A DNA stretch of 52,605 nt from Microbacterium sp. (GCF_029263575.1 NZ_JAJUFV010000004.1:1-52605); one strand, 5' to 3'; numbered from the stretch's first letter, positions 7,825 through 18,549 are shown. Numbers and translations: made by a program. Notes: generated by a model from the sequence alone, not told the origin.

Positions 7825-10295
7825 GTTCTCCGGCTGAGCGCTACGCGGCCGCGCGAGACGCAGCGGCTCATCCCGAAACAACAGCGTTCGCGGCCAGGCA
7901 GCGATTCGATCTCGATCCCTTCCAGATCGAGGGCTGTCACGCGCTCGAGCGCGGTCGCAGCGTGCTGGTGGCCGCACCGACAGGAGCAGGCAAGACCGTC
8001 GTGGGCGAGTTCGCGATCCATCTCGCGATGCAGACCCCCGGTGACAAGGCGTTCTACACGACGCCTATGAAAGCGCTGTCGAACCAGAAGTTTCGTGAAC
8101 TCGTCGATGTCTACGGTGCCGACCAGGTCGGCCTGCTCACCGGCGACACGAACATCAACGGCAACGCCCGCATCGTCGTGATGACGACGGAAGTGCTGCG
8201 CAACATGATCTACGCCGCCTCGGCGGCGTTGCGAGATCTTCGCTACGTCATCATGGACGAAGTGCACTATCTCGCTGACCGCTTCCGCGGCGCCGTGTGG
8301 GAAGAGGTCATCATCCACCTGCCGTCAGCGGTGCGTCTCGTCTCCCTGAGCGCCACTGTGTCGAACGCTGAGGAGTTCGGTGACTGGCTCGACACGGTGC
8401 GCGGCGACACCGAGGTGATCGTGTCGGAGATCCGGCCGGTGCCACTCGAACAGCATGTCCTCGTTCGCGACGACCTGCTGCCGCTCTTCGACGACCGTGC
8501 GGGTATCGCTACGGCTCAGGTGAATCAAGAGCTCATGCGCATCCGCTCCTTCACCGGATCGCACTACGACCAGAATCGCCGAGCGCAGTCCTATCGCAGC
8601 AACCGTCATGCCGGTCGCAATGCGCCCCGGCCCAACAAAGGCGGGCGGCGTCCTGTGCGGTCGGCGAACGTGCGCCGCATCGAACGGATGGACCGACCCG
8701 ACGTCGTGCGGCTGCTGGAGCGCACCAATCTTCTCCCGGCGATCTTCTTCATCTTCAGCCGGGTGGGCTGTGACGCAGCCGTGCAGCAGATGCGGCGTGC
8801 GGGCATGCGCCTGACGACGGCGGAGGAGCGTGCACAGATCCGGGAGTTCGTCCACGAGCGCACGCGGAACCTGCAGGACGAGGACCTCGGTGTGCTCGGC
8901 TACTTCGAATGGCTGGACAATCTCGAGCGCGGCGTGGCGTCTCATCACGCCGGCCTGCTCCCCGCTTTCAAAGAGGTCGTCGAAGAGCTGTTCCGGCGCA
9001 AACTCGTGAAGGTCGTGTTCGCGACGGAGACACTCGCGCTGGGCATCAACATGCCCGCGCGCACGGTCGTGCTGGAGAAGATGGAGAAGTTCAACGGCGA
9101 AGCGCGCGTCGCGATCACGTCGGGGGAGTACACGCAGCTCACCGGTCGTGCGGGCCGCCGCGGCATCGATGTCGAAGGGCACGCGGTGGTGCAGTGGACC
9201 GAGGGCATGGATCCGCAGGCTGTGGCCGCTCTCGCCTCGCGGCGAACGTATCCGCTGAACTCGAGCTTCCGACCCACGTACAACATGGCGGTCAACCTCA
9301 TCGACATGTTCGGCCGCGCGCGGGCGAGACAGGTCTTGGAATCGTCCTTCGCGCAGTTCCAGGCCGATCGCGCTGTCGTCGGTCTCGCTCGACAGGTGCG
9401 CGAGGCAGAAGAGTCACTGGCGGGCTATCTCAGCGCGATGGAATGCGACCGCGGTGACTTCGCCGATTACGCCGGCATCCGTCGCGAGCTCAGCGATCTC
9501 GAGAAGAAGAACCGGCAGGACGCCAGCGCGCCGAAGGGGGCGCGAGAGAAACGGCTCAAGCGCATTCAGAGCTTGCGCACGCGCATGCAGCGCCACTCAT
9601 GCCACAATTGCCCCGATCGGGAGGCGCATGCGCGCTGGGCCGAGCGGTACTGGAAGCTGAAGCGGCAGACCGACCGAACGCGCAAGCAGATCGAGACCCG
9701 CACGGGAACCGTCGCTCGTGTCTTCGATCGGGTGGTCGAGGTGCTTTTCGCGCTCGAGTATGTGACCGGCGCGGACGACGAGATTCACCTGACGGAAGCC
9801 GGGCGCACTATGCGTAGGATCTACGGTGAGCGCGATCTGCTGGTCGCAGAATCCCTGCGACAGGGGCTCTGGAAGGGCCTGGATGCGCCGTCGCTCGCCG
9901 CGATGGCCTGCTGTCTGGTGTACGAGCCGCGCCGCGACGAGGCCGGCTCTGGGGAGCGAGGACTTCCGCGCGGCGCCTTCCGTGGTGCGTTCGCGAAGAC
10001 GAGTGAGCTGTGGGCTGAGCTGGACGATCTCGAGCAGGATCATCATCTGCCGGGTTCGGAGCCGCTCGCCTCCGGTCTCGCTGGCGCGATGCACGCGTGG
10101 GCGCGCGGAGCGCTGCTTGACCGCGTACTCATCGATGCGGACATGGCGGCCGGTGATTTCGTGCGGTGGGCGAAGCAGACGATCGATCTGCTGGATCAGC
10201 TCTCGATCGTCGCGGAGGACGGTGATGTCGCGCGCACCGCGCGACAGGCTCTCGACGGCGTACGTCGCGGCATCGTCGCATACTCCACGATGTGA
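7821..10295 (+). CDS. helY: DEVH-box RNA helicase, Ski2/Mtr4-like (HelY)
   Basis: Walker A APTGAGKTVVGEF, MDEVHYLADRFRG, VSLSATVSNAEEFG, HHAGLLPAFK, QLTGRAGRRGID. Confidence 0.95.
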   Translation: MSSPAERYAAARDAAAHPETTAFAARQRFDLDPFQIEGCHALERGRSVLVAAPTGAGKTVVGEFAIHLAMQTPGDKAFYTTPMKALSNQKFRELVDVYGADQVGLLTGDTNINGNARIVVMTTEVLRNMIYAASAALRDLRYVIMDEVHYLADRFRGAVWEEVIIHLPSAVRLVSLSATVSNAEEFGDWLDTVRGDTEVIVSEIRPVPLEQHVLVRDDLLPLFDDRAGIATAQVNQELMRIRSFTGSHYDQNRRAQSYRSNRHAGRNAPRPNKGGRRPVRSANVRRIERMDRPDVVRLLERTNLLPAIFFIFSRVGCDAAVQQMRRAGMRLTTAEERAQIREFVHERTRNLQDEDLGVLGYFEWLDNLERGVASHHAGLLPAFKEVVEELFRRKLVKVVFATETLALGINMPARTVVLEKMEKFNGEARVAITSGEYTQLTGRAGRRGIDVEGHAVVQWTEGMDPQAVAALASRRTYPLNSSFRPTYNMAVNLIDMFGRARARQVLESSFAQFQADRAVVGLARQVREAEESLAGYLSAMECDRGDFADYAGIRRELSDLEKKNRQDASAPKGAREKRLKRIQSLRTRMQRHSCHNCPDREAHARWAERYWKLKRQTDRTRKQIETRTGTVARVFDRVVEVLFALEYVTGADDEIHLTEAGRTMRRIYGERDLLVAESLRQGLWKGLDAPSLAAMACCLVYEPRRDEAGSGERGLPRGAFRGAFAKTSELWAELDDLEQDHHLPGSEPLASGLAGAMHAWARGALLDRVLIDADMAAGDFVRWAKQTIDLLDQLSIVAEDGDVARTARQALDGVRRGIVAYSTM

Positions 10296-10306
10296 GAATG
10301 TAACGG

Positions 10307-11839
10307 ATGCCTTCTCCTGTTGCCGCGCGGCGGCCTCGTCCGCTCCTGCCACTGTGGGCCGCGCTGCTGGCCGCGGCGGTTTCGGGCGTGCTCATGGACC
10401 TCACCTATCCATCAGCGGCGGTGTGGATACTCGCTTTCCCCAGCGTCGCGCTCGTGCTGATGTCGCTGATAGGACGCCGGGCCGGGAGTGCGCTACTGGT
10501 CGGGTTCGTGCACGGCGGGGTGTTCTTCTTCCTCCTGGTGTCGTGGACGTCGCGCTATCTCGGTGTGATCCCATGGGCGGCGCTGGCGCTGCTGGAGGCT
10601 GCTCTCACCGCCGTCGGGCTGATCGTGATCACGCTGGCCTACCGGTGGCTTCCTCGGGCTCTTCCTGGCGCGCTGGGGCGCATGCTGGTGCTTCCGACGG
10701 TGATTGGCGCGCTGTGGGTCGGTGTCGAGCTTCTGCGCGGCACGTGGCCGTACACGGGCTTCCCCTGGGCCCGCCTCGGCATGACGCAGTCAGAGAGCCC
10801 CTTGGGCGCTGTCACCTCGTGGCTCGGGGTGAGCGGCTTGAGCTTCCTCATCGTGTTCGTCACGGCGATGGCGATCGAGAGCGTACGGATTCGGCTGTGG
10901 CGCCGCCCGCGGCGGCTCATCGCCCCGGTGGCGGCCGTTGTCGCTCTGTTTCTCGTTCCAGCCTTTCCCACCACGGCGGTCGGGACGATGCGCATCGGCG
11001 CTGTTCAGGGGAACGGTCCGACCGGCTACTTCGATGACCGTGAACCGTACTCGGTCATCCAAGCCCAGACGGATGCGACACAGCCGCTGTTCGGCGAGCA
11101 GATGGATCTGCTCGTATGGCCGGAGGGCGGCCTCGGAGGAGACCCGCTCAACGACGGCTCTCTGGCCCGCCGCATGACGCGAATTTCCAACCAGATCGAT
11201 GCTCCGCTGTTGGCCAATGCGGCCACGGCGCGCGGCGAAGAGTACTTCAACACGTCGATGCTCTGGACAAAAGACGGTGAGGTCGAACAGAGCCACGACA
11301 AGCGATATCCGGTGCCGTTCGGCGAGTACGTCCCCGACCGTGCGTTCTACTACGCGATCGTCCCTGATCTGATCGGACTGATCGGTCGTGAGTACTCGCA
11401 TGGCACGAACCCGCCGATCATCGACGTCGATGACGTGCTGGTCGGCCTCGCCATCTGCTTCGATGTGATCTACGACGACGTCATCGCCGAGGGAGTGCAC
11501 GGCGGAGCCGACGTGCTCGTCTTCCAGACGAACAACGCCGATTTCCGCGGCACGGATGAGAACCAGCAGCAGCTGGCATTCGCGCGCACCCGCGCCATAG
11601 AGACCGGACGCAGTGTCGTGAACATCTCCACGGTCGGCACCAGCCAGGTCATCGGCCCCGACGGCACGACGATCTCTGCGCTCGACACAGATGAGGCCGG
11701 AGCGATGCTCGAAGAAGTCGAGCTCCGCTCCGGCCTCACGGCAGGAGTCGTCCTGGGCCCCTGGGTGCAGCAGGTGCTGCTGTGGGGCGGTCTGGGCGCG
11801 CTGATCTTCGGGTGGTGGCGCGCCCGGCGTCGTCGCTAA
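10307..11839 (+). CDS. lnt: Apolipoprotein N-acyltransferase
   Basis: Multi-TM N-terminus plus nitrilase-like domain with WPEGG (Glu), DKRYPVPFGEYVP (Lys) and AICFDVIYDD (Cys). Confidence 0.95.
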   Translation: MPSPVAARRPRPLLPLWAALLAAAVSGVLMDLTYPSAAVWILAFPSVALVLMSLIGRRAGSALLVGFVHGGVFFFLLVSWTSRYLGVIPWAALALLEAALTAVGLIVITLAYRWLPRALPGALGRMLVLPTVIGALWVGVELLRGTWPYTGFPWARLGMTQSESPLGAVTSWLGVSGLSFLIVFVTAMAIESVRIRLWRRPRRLIAPVAAVVALFLVPAFPTTAVGTMRIGAVQGNGPTGYFDDREPYSVIQAQTDATQPLFGEQMDLLVWPEGGLGGDPLNDGSLARRMTRISNQIDAPLLANAATARGEEYFNTSMLWTKDGEVEQSHDKRYPVPFGEYVPDRAFYYAIVPDLIGLIGREYSHGTNPPIIDVDDVLVGLAICFDVIYDDVIAEGVHGGADVLVFQTNNADFRGTDENQQQLAFARTRAIETGRSVVNISTVGTSQVIGPDGTTISALDTDEAGAMLEEVELRSGLTAGVVLGPWVQQVLLWGGLGALIFGWWRARRRR

Positions 11840-12219
11840 GCGCCGATCTTGTCGCGGTTGGATTCCTCACCGGCACCGCGACGCGCACGGATGAATGCGA
11901 GGCGCTCTTCGAGCAGCTCTTCGAGCTCGGCACGGGTACGGCGCTCAAGCAGCATGTCCCAGTGGGTACGTGCAGCCTTCTCGTCGGTAGCCTCGGGGGT
12001 GATGGTCTCACCGTCGACACGCAACACGGCGGCAGCACCGCACGAACGGCACTCCCACGTCTGCGGCGGTTCAGCGTCCGACGCGAACATCAGCGTGGTG
12101 ACATGCTTACACGCGTCGCACTTGTATGTGGTCTCGCGGCGCTCCATGAAAACGACGCCCTCTTCGCTCTGTAGGCTCTGGGCGCCGAGCCGGATGCCGC
12201 GCAGGCTGCGATCTGCCAT
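11836..12219 (-). CDS. rbpA: RNA polymerase-binding protein RbpA
   Basis: MADRSLRGIRLGAQSLQSEEGVVFMERRETTYKCDACKH...WECRSCGAAA; start trimmed to the ATG at 12219. Confidence 0.97.
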   Translation of the reverse strand: MADRSLRGIRLGAQSLQSEEGVVFMERRETTYKCDACKHVTTLMFASDAEPPQTWECRSCGAAAVLRVDGETITPEATDEKAARTHWDMLLERRTRAELEELLEERLAFIRARRGAGEESNRDKIGA

Positions 12220-12333
12220 TTTGTGGTCCTCTCGTCTGCTGTCAGGTATACCGGGCGCGCCTGTGTGCCTGCTCAATACGGCCGCATTCGCGGGGGCATT
12301 CACAGGGGAATCTCAGGCCTGCGATCAACCCGG

Positions 12334-13104
12334 TCAAGAAAGCGCTTGCACGGCGAGTTCGGCCCTGTCTGTCACGATGCCGTCGACGCCGTTGGCCACG
12401 AGGCCGCGCATGTCATCTGCGTCGTTGATGGTCCACACGTGGACTTCGACGCCGAGCCGGTGAGCGGCGGCGATAAGGCCGGGAGTCAGCACCCGCACGA
12501 CACCGAAGCGTTCGGGGATTTGGAGCGCATCGATCCCCTGGAGCAGGCGAGCGGGGGAGAGGCGCAGCGCACTGAGCACCCGTACGCGGATCATCGTCTG
12601 CTGCCCCGCAGAGGTGGCTGGGCGGATGGCCGCTCCGGCAGCCAGCACAGCGTCGACGGCACGAGCGCGTCGAACGTCGGAGAAGCTCGTCAGAAGAACG
12701 CGGTGCGCATGTCTGGCGATGATGGGTCCCAGTGCGGGGGCCGCGGCATCCGTCTTGACGTCGATATTGAACCGCGTCTCGGGAAACATCTCGAGCATCT
12801 CAGCGACCGTCAGCAACCCGCCGTAGGGAGACAGCAGGTGGGCGAGCTCGCTCGTGCGCACGTCTGCGATGGCGCGGTCGTCGCCGAGCAGACGCGACAG
12901 CGTCGCGTCGTGGAAGAGCACGACGTCGCCGTCCGCTGTTACGCGACAGTCCGTTTCGATGTACTCGACCCCCGCAGCATGTGCGGCGGCGAAGGCGGCC
13001 GCCGTGTTCTCCCATACCGGCATGCTCTCGCCCGGCGGGGTCGCCAGACCGCGATGAGCGAGAATGCGCGGATGCCGTGCCTTCTCGAAATACGGGTGCG
13101 TCAC
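12334..13104 (-). CDS. Glycerophosphodiester phosphodiesterase family protein
   Basis: RILAHRGLATPPGESMPVWENTAAAFAAAHAAGVEYIETDCRVTADGDVVLFHDATLSR; likely GTG start at 13104. Confidence 0.93.
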   Translation of the reverse strand: MTHPYFEKARHPRILAHRGLATPPGESMPVWENTAAAFAAAHAAGVEYIETDCRVTADGDVVLFHDATLSRLLGDDRAIADVRTSELAHLLSPYGGLLTVAEMLEMFPETRFNIDVKTDAAAPALGPIIARHAHRVLLTSFSDVRRARAVDAVLAAGAAIRPATSAGQQTMIRVRVLSALRLSPARLLQGIDALQIPERFGVVRVLTPGLIAAAHRLGVEVHVWTINDADDMRGLVANGVDGIVTDRAELAVQALS

Positions 13105-14033
13105 GCGCGGGGATCTCCTGCGGGCGGCTGGCCGGTGTCGGCACGCGGTGCGAACGCGCTGCCGAGGCCCTTCAGCGCCTCGGTGAGCTCGCTGGGAATG
13201 ATCCACAGCTTGCTGGACTCGCTCTCGGCGACCTTCGGCAGCATCTGCAGGTACTGGTAGGCGAGGAGCTTGTCGTCGGGCGCACCCTGGTGAATCGAGG
13301 CGAACACGTTCTGAATGGCTTCGGCCTCGCCCTGTGCGCGGAGCACAGCTGCCTGCTTGTCGCCCTCGGCACGAAGGATCTCTGCCTGGCGCGCGCCTTC
13401 AGCCTCGAGAATCGCCGATTGCTTCGTGCCCTCCGCGGTGAGGATCGCAGCACGACGGTCGCGCTCCGCGCGCATCTGCTTCTCCATGGAATCCTGGATC
13501 GACAGGGGCGGGTCGATGGCTTTGAGCTCGACACGGCCGACACGGATGCCCCATTTTCCCGTGGCCTCGTCGAGCACGACGCGCAACTGTCCGTTGATGT
13601 TGTCGCGGCTGGTGAGGGCCTCTTCCAGGTTCAGCCCACCGACGACGTTGCGCAGGGTCGTGGTCGTCAGCTGCTCGACGGCACCGAGGTAGTTCGCGAT
13701 CTCGTATGTCGCCGCTCGCGCATCGGTGACCTGAAAATAGACGACGGTGTCGATCGAGACGACGAGGTTGTCTTCTGTGATCACCGGCTGCGGAGGAAAC
13801 GACACCACTTGCTCTCGCATATCGATCAGCGGGCGCAGGCGGTCGATGAAGGGGACGAGGATGTTGAGCCCCGGCGTCAGCGTCTTGTGATACCGGCCGA
13901 GGCGCTCGACCACACCGGCCGTCGCCTGAGGAATGATGCGGATTGCGCGAGCGACGGTGACCACCACGAAGATGATCACGGCGATCGCGAGGATCCATCC
14001 GATCGCGGTGGGGATGAACGAGGAATCGTCCAT
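13101..14033 (-). CDS. SPFH/band-7 (stomatin-like) membrane protein
   Basis: IRIIPQATAGVVERLGRYHKTLTPGLNILVPFIDRLRPLIDMREQVV...; start trimmed to MDDSSFIPTAIGW. Confidence 0.95.
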   Translation of the reverse strand: MDDSSFIPTAIGWILAIAVIIFVVVTVARAIRIIPQATAGVVERLGRYHKTLTPGLNILVPFIDRLRPLIDMREQVVSFPPQPVITEDNLVVSIDTVVYFQVTDARAATYEIANYLGAVEQLTTTTLRNVVGGLNLEEALTSRDNINGQLRVVLDEATGKWGIRVGRVELKAIDPPLSIQDSMEKQMRAERDRRAAILTAEGTKQSAILEAEGARQAEILRAEGDKQAAVLRAQGEAEAIQNVFASIHQGAPDDKLLAYQYLQMLPKVAESESSKLWIIPSELTEALKGLGSAFAPRADTGQPPAGDPRA

Positions 14034-14041
14034 GGTGGCTC

Positions 14042-14515
14042 CTAGTCGTTTACAGGCCGGACTATGGCAGTCGCACCGTTGATCGCGGATACCGCGATCG
14101 GGGCGCCCTGGGGGATGCTGACGGATGATTCGGTGCGAGCGGTCCAGGTGTCGCCGTTGCTGAGCTTCGCCTGCCCCGAGATGCGGGTGATGTCGGCGAG
14201 CGCTGTGCCGCGAAGCTCGACAAGCGCGTCGACGTTTGATTTCGTGGGGTCTTCGCCTCGGTGCAAGCGCCGAAGGAGGGGTGGCCTGAGCACGAGAATG
14301 AACAGCGCCGCTGCTGCGGCCGCGATGATCAGCTGGGCCCAGACAGGCAGACCGAGAAGATCGGCGACGAGGCCCAGGCCACCGCCGAGGCCGAGCATGA
14401 GGAATGTGAAATCGAGGGTGAGCATCTCGATCACGAGAAACACAGCGATCAAGACGAGCCAGCCGATCCAGGCCCATTGATCGACGAGTTCGATGAAGAC
14501 GGAAACGTCGTCCAT
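14042..14515 (-). CDS. NfeD-like membrane protein
   Basis: WIGWLVLIAVFLVIEMLTLDFTFLMLGLGGGLGLVADLL plus OB-like C-terminus (VELRGTALADITRISGQAKL); pairs with adjacent SPFH protein. Confidence 0.92.
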   Translation of the reverse strand: MDDVSVFIELVDQWAWIGWLVLIAVFLVIEMLTLDFTFLMLGLGGGLGLVADLLGLPVWAQLIIAAAAAALFILVLRPPLLRRLHRGEDPTKSNVDALVELRGTALADITRISGQAKLSNGDTWTARTESSVSIPQGAPIAVSAINGATAIVRPVND

Positions 14516-14636
14516 GTGTCCTCCTTGTCGTCAACTTACCACGCGCTGGGGACGTGAAACCGGATGGCACGGCGCGGATTGATAAGGTGATCTGGCCGCA
14601 TCTTCAGCGGCTTCTCGTCCACCCCAAGGAGTTACC

Positions 14637-15401
14637 GTGTCCGACGTTCTGCCCGCAGGTTCTCTCGAGGGAAAAGTGGCACTGGTCACCGGCTCATCGC
14701 GGGGGATCGGCGCTGACACGGTGCGCTACTTCGCGGAGGCGGGCGCAGACGTCGTGATCAATTTCCGCAACAAGGCGCCGCGTGCCGAGAAGCTTGCGAC
14801 GCAGCTGCGTGAGCTGGGGGGTCGTGCACTTGTCGTCGGCGCCGATCTCACCGATCCGGCATCCGTTGCGAGCATGATGGAAAGCGTCCGGGCCGAATTC
14901 GGCCGCCTCGATGTTCTCGTGCTGAACGCTTCCGGCGGCATGGAGTCGGGAATGGCCGAGGACTACGCGCTGGCGCTCAATCGCGACGCGCAGCTCAGCG
15001 TGCTGAACGCCGCGCTGCCGTTACTCGGCGAGGGCTCGCGCGTCGTCTTCGTGACAAGCCATCAGGCGCACTTCATTCGCACGACGCCGACGATGCCCGA
15101 GTATGAGCCGGTCGCGCTGTCGAAGCGTGCCGGTGAGGATGCGCTTCGTGAGCTAATCCCGTCGCTGGAGACCAAGGGCGTCGGCTTTACCGTCGTGTCG
15201 GGCGACATGATCGAGGGGACGATCACAGCGACGCTGCTCGAGCGCGCGAACCCGGGTGCCATCGCAGGACGCCGCGAGTCGGCTGGCAAGCTCTACAACG
15301 TCTCGGAGTTCGCCGCTGAGGTGGCGCGTGCGGCTGTGGATGCGGTTCCGGCAGACAACACGCGCCTCGTCGGCGACACCAGCGACTTCGTCGCCGAGTA
15401 A
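14637..15401 (+). CDS. SDR-family oxidoreductase
   Basis: GKVALVTGSSRGIGADTVRYFAEAGADVVINFR; GTG start. Confidence 0.93.
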   Translation: MSDVLPAGSLEGKVALVTGSSRGIGADTVRYFAEAGADVVINFRNKAPRAEKLATQLRELGGRALVVGADLTDPASVASMMESVRAEFGRLDVLVLNASGGMESGMAEDYALALNRDAQLSVLNAALPLLGEGSRVVFVTSHQAHFIRTTPTMPEYEPVALSKRAGEDALRELIPSLETKGVGFTVVSGDMIEGTITATLLERANPGAIAGRRESAGKLYNVSEFAAEVARAAVDAVPADNTRLVGDTSDFVAE

Positions 15402-15415
15402 CGGCTGACGGCTGA

Positions 15416-16045
15416 CTACTGCTCCGTCGACTCCCGGGTCGGAGTCTCGGCAGTCGACGGTGTGTCTGTCGTTGCCTGGGCGACGATCTTCTCTTCGCGC
15501 CCGAGCGTGATTGCGCGCACGATCTGGATGATGCCGAGGACGATCAGCGTGACGCCCAGGATCCACCACAACGCGATGGCTGCAAGCAGGGGCGAGAAGA
15601 TGACGATGGCGCCGGCGACGATGCTGAAGATCGCGTAGATGATGGTCCATGCGCGAGAGCCGTCTCTGTTCAGCAGCGTGAGAGAGACGACACCGTCCAC
15701 GATCCAGCTGATGCCGATGAAGATCACGGTGATTAGGGCAAGGGTCGCCGCGGTCTGCTGAAGGTTGAGGAACCCGATGACGCCGGCGGCGATGTAGAGC
15801 AGCCCGAGGACGATATGGCCGGCGCGGGCCCAGCCGCCCTTCTTGCCGGAGAAGATGCCGAGCCCGACGTACACCACGCCGGCCACGATCAAGTACGACG
15901 CGATGATCCCGGTCACCAGGACCAGGGTCTTGCCCGGCCACACCAGCAGCACGATGCCCGCGATGAGCGCGATGGCCCCGGAGACCGCCAGGGCGATGCG
16001 GATCGAACGGAACACAGACTTCGGTTCGGTGAGTATTTCAGACAT
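15416..16045 (-). CDS. HdeD-like/DUF308 membrane protein
   Basis: Repeated 2-TM pattern IALIAGIVLLVWPGKTLVLVTGIIASYLIVAGVVYVGLG. Confidence 0.88.
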   Translation of the reverse strand: MSEILTEPKSVFRSIRIALAVSGAIALIAGIVLLVWPGKTLVLVTGIIASYLIVAGVVYVGLGIFSGKKGGWARAGHIVLGLLYIAAGVIGFLNLQQTAATLALITVIFIGISWIVDGVVSLTLLNRDGSRAWTIIYAIFSIVAGAIVIFSPLLAAIALWWILGVTLIVLGIIQIVRAITLGREEKIVAQATTDTPSTAETPTRESTEQ

Positions 16046-16174
16046 GGGCTGGAGAGGCCTCTCTGTGAAGGTCCTGTGGGGTGGACGAGATCAGCGTAGC
16101 GCGCGGGGTGTCGTAATGTCCGTTCATCGTGGCAGGATCGTGGATCGGAGAAACACCGACCGCGACCCCGAAGG

Positions 16175-18538
16175 ATGACGATGTCCGACACCACCCACCG
16201 CGCTGACGCTCATGATCTGATTCGCGTTCGTGGCGCGCGCGAGAACAATCTCAAAGAGGTCAGCGTCGATATACCCAAACGCCGTCTGAGTGTGTTCACC
16301 GGCGTTTCCGGGTCGGGGAAGAGTTCGCTCGTCTTCGACACCGTCGCGGCAGAGTCGCGGCGCATGATCGACGAGACCTACAGTGCCTTCGTGCAGGGCT
16401 TCATGCCGTCGATACCGCGCCCCGATGTCGATGTGCTTGAAGGACTCACGACGGCGATCATCGTCGATCAAGAACGCCTGGGGGCGAATCCGCGCTCGAC
16501 TGTGGGAACCGTGACGGATGCGAACGCGATGCTGCGCATTCTGTTCTCCAAGCTCGGCCAGCCTTATATCGGGGGGCCGACGGCGTTTTCGTTCAACATC
16601 CCCACTCAGAAGGCCAGCGGCGTGATGACGGGGCCGAAAGGCGAGAAGAAGATCGTCAAGGATGCGGTCTATCTCGGAGGTATGTGCCCGCGTTGCGAGG
16701 GCAGGGGAGCGGTGTCCGACCTCGACCTGGCACAGGTCGTCGATGAGACGAAGTCACTCGACGAAGGCGCGATCATGGTGCCTGGGTACACCGCCGACGG
16801 CTGGATGGTGAAGGGGTTCTCTCAGTCGGGGTTCTATCCCGCAGACAAGCCGATTCAGGACTTCACCGAGAAGCAGCGGCACATGTTTCTCTACGGCGAG
16901 GTGACCAAGGTCAAGATCAACGAGATCAACATGACCTACGAGGGGTTGATCCCCAAGATCACCAAGTCGATGCTGTCGAAGGACGTCGAGGCTCTGCAAC
17001 CGCATATCCGCGCGTTCGTGGAGCGGGTGGCTTCCTTCACGACCTGTCCGGAGTGTGACGGTACCCGGCTGACAGAAGGGGCTCGGTCATCGAAGATCGA
17101 TGGCATCAGCATCGCCGATGCGTGCCGTATGCAGATCACCGATCTCGCGGAGTGGGTGAATGGGCTCGATCTCCCCGGCGCCGGGCCGCTCCTGGACGCG
17201 CTCAAAGACAATCTCACCGCCTTCGTGACGCTGGGGCTCGGATATCTCAGTCTCGAGCGGCCGTCCGGAACGCTGAGCGGGGGAGAAGCGCAGCGCATCA
17301 AGATGCTCCGCCATCTCGGGTCGTCGCTGACGGACGTGACCTACGTCTTCGATGAGCCGACGATCGGGCTGCATCCCCACGATATCCAGCGGATGAACGA
17401 GCTTCTGCTGAAGTTGCGCGACAAGGGAAACACCGTGTTGGTGGTCGAGCACAAGCCGGAGACCATCCAGATCGCCGATCACGTCGTCGACCTCGGTCCC
17501 GGCGCAGGACGTGGGGGAGGAGAGATCTGCTTCGAGGGGACTGTCGAGGGGCTTCGCGCGAGTGACACCATTACCGGGCATCATCTCGACGACCGTGCAT
17601 CGCTGAAGCCCGAGGTGCGTGAGGGGAGCGGTGCGATCGAGGTTCGCGGAGCATCGACGAACAACCTGGAGAACGTCGACGTCGACATTCCTTTGGGAGT
17701 GCTGACGGTCGTCACCGGTGTTGCGGGCTCGGGAAAAAGCTCGCTGATTCACGGGTCTGTGGCCGGCCGGGAGGGTGTGATCGCGATTGACCAGAGCGCG
17801 ATCAAGGGGTCACGGCGGAGCAACCCGGCCACCTACACGGGCATGCTCGAGCCGATCCGCAAGGCGTTCGCCAAAGCAAACGATGTGAAGCCAGCGTTGT
17901 TCAGCGCGAACTCGGAGGGCGCGTGCCCATCGTGTAAGGGCTCGGGCGTCATCGTCACGGAGCTCGGATTCATGGACACGATCGAGACGCCGTGCGAGGA
18001 CTGCGGCGGAAAGCGCTTTCAGGCTGCAGTGCTGGAGTACACGCTCGGTGGTAAGAACATCATCGAGGTGTTGGAGCTGCCGGTGTCTCAGGCGCGTGAG
18101 TTCTTCGCGCAGCCGGAGTCGAAGATTCCTGCTGTCGTGAAGATCCTTGAGCGGCTCGACGACGTCGGGCTCGGCTATCTGTCGCTGGGGCAGCCGCTGT
18201 CGACGCTGTCCGGCGGAGAGCGTCAGCGCGTGAAGCTGGCGATCCAGATGGGTGAGAAGGGCGATATCTATGTTCTCGATGAGCCGACGTCGGGTCTGCA
18301 CCTTGCGGACGTCGAGAAGATCCTGGGGCTCCTTGACCGGCTGGTGGATGTCGGGAAGACAGTGATCGTGGTCGAACATCACCAGGCAGTGATGGCGCAC
18401 GGGGACTGGATCATCGACATCGGGCCCGGAGCTGGGCACGATGGCGGTCGTGTGGTGTTCGAGGGCACGCCCGCAGACCTGGTCGCAGAAAAGTCGACGC
18501 TGACCGGGGAGCACCTCGCGGCATACGTCGGGGCGTAA
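16175..18538 (+). CDS. UvrA-like ABC ATPase (short UvrA paralogue class)
   Basis: Two Walker A ([30 protein letters not shown]), two LSGGE signatures, zinc-finger cysteines CPRC..., [17 protein letters not shown]; 787 aa. Confidence 0.93.
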   Translation: MTMSDTTHRADAHDLIRVRGARENNLKEVSVDIPKRRLSVFTGVSGSGKSSLVFDTVAAESRRMIDETYSAFVQGFMPSIPRPDVDVLEGLTTAIIVDQERLGANPRSTVGTVTDANAMLRILFSKLGQPYIGGPTAFSFNIPTQKASGVMTGPKGEKKIVKDAVYLGGMCPRCEGRGAVSDLDLAQVVDETKSLDEGAIMVPGYTADGWMVKGFSQSGFYPADKPIQDFTEKQRHMFLYGEVTKVKINEINMTYEGLIPKITKSMLSKDVEALQPHIRAFVERVASFTTCPECDGTRLTEGARSSKIDGISIADACRMQITDLAEWVNGLDLPGAGPLLDALKDNLTAFVTLGLGYLSLERPSGTLSGGEAQRIKMLRHLGSSLTDVTYVFDEPTIGLHPHDIQRMNELLLKLRDKGNTVLVVEHKPETIQIADHVVDLGPGAGRGGGEICFEGTVEGLRASDTITGHHLDDRASLKPEVREGSGAIEVRGASTNNLENVDVDIPLGVLTVVTGVAGSGKSSLIHGSVAGREGVIAIDQSAIKGSRRSNPATYTGMLEPIRKAFAKANDVKPALFSANSEGACPSCKGSGVIVTELGFMDTIETPCEDCGGKRFQAAVLEYTLGGKNIIEVLELPVSQAREFFAQPESKIPAVVKILERLDDVGLGYLSLGQPLSTLSGGERQRVKLAIQMGEKGDIYVLDEPTSGLHLADVEKILGLLDRLVDVGKTVIVVEHHQAVMAHGDWIIDIGPGAGHDGGRVVFEGTPADLVAEKSTLTGEHLAAYVGA

Positions 18539-18543
18539 GTGGC

Positions 18544-18549
18544 TATAAT
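18544..18549 (+). promoter_or_regulatory. Candidate -10 element (TATAAT) for the TA operon
   Basis: Consensus TATAAT in the only AT-rich stretch upstream of the antitoxin start; no clear -35 seen. Confidence 0.35.

Noticed and set aside
8325-9182. 285-aa minus-strand ORF
   Set aside because: Antisense to helY helicase core
9826-11037. 403-aa plus-strand ORF
   Set aside because: Out-of-frame overlap of helY and lnt; biased composition
12241-12252. GGTATACC palindrome upstream of rbpA as promoter/operator
   Set aside because: Plausible -10 on the minus strand, but spacing to any -35-like TTGAGC is poor; not enough support
12223-14045. Long plus-strand ORFs (345 and 354 aa)
   Set aside because: Antisense to GDPD and band-7 genes
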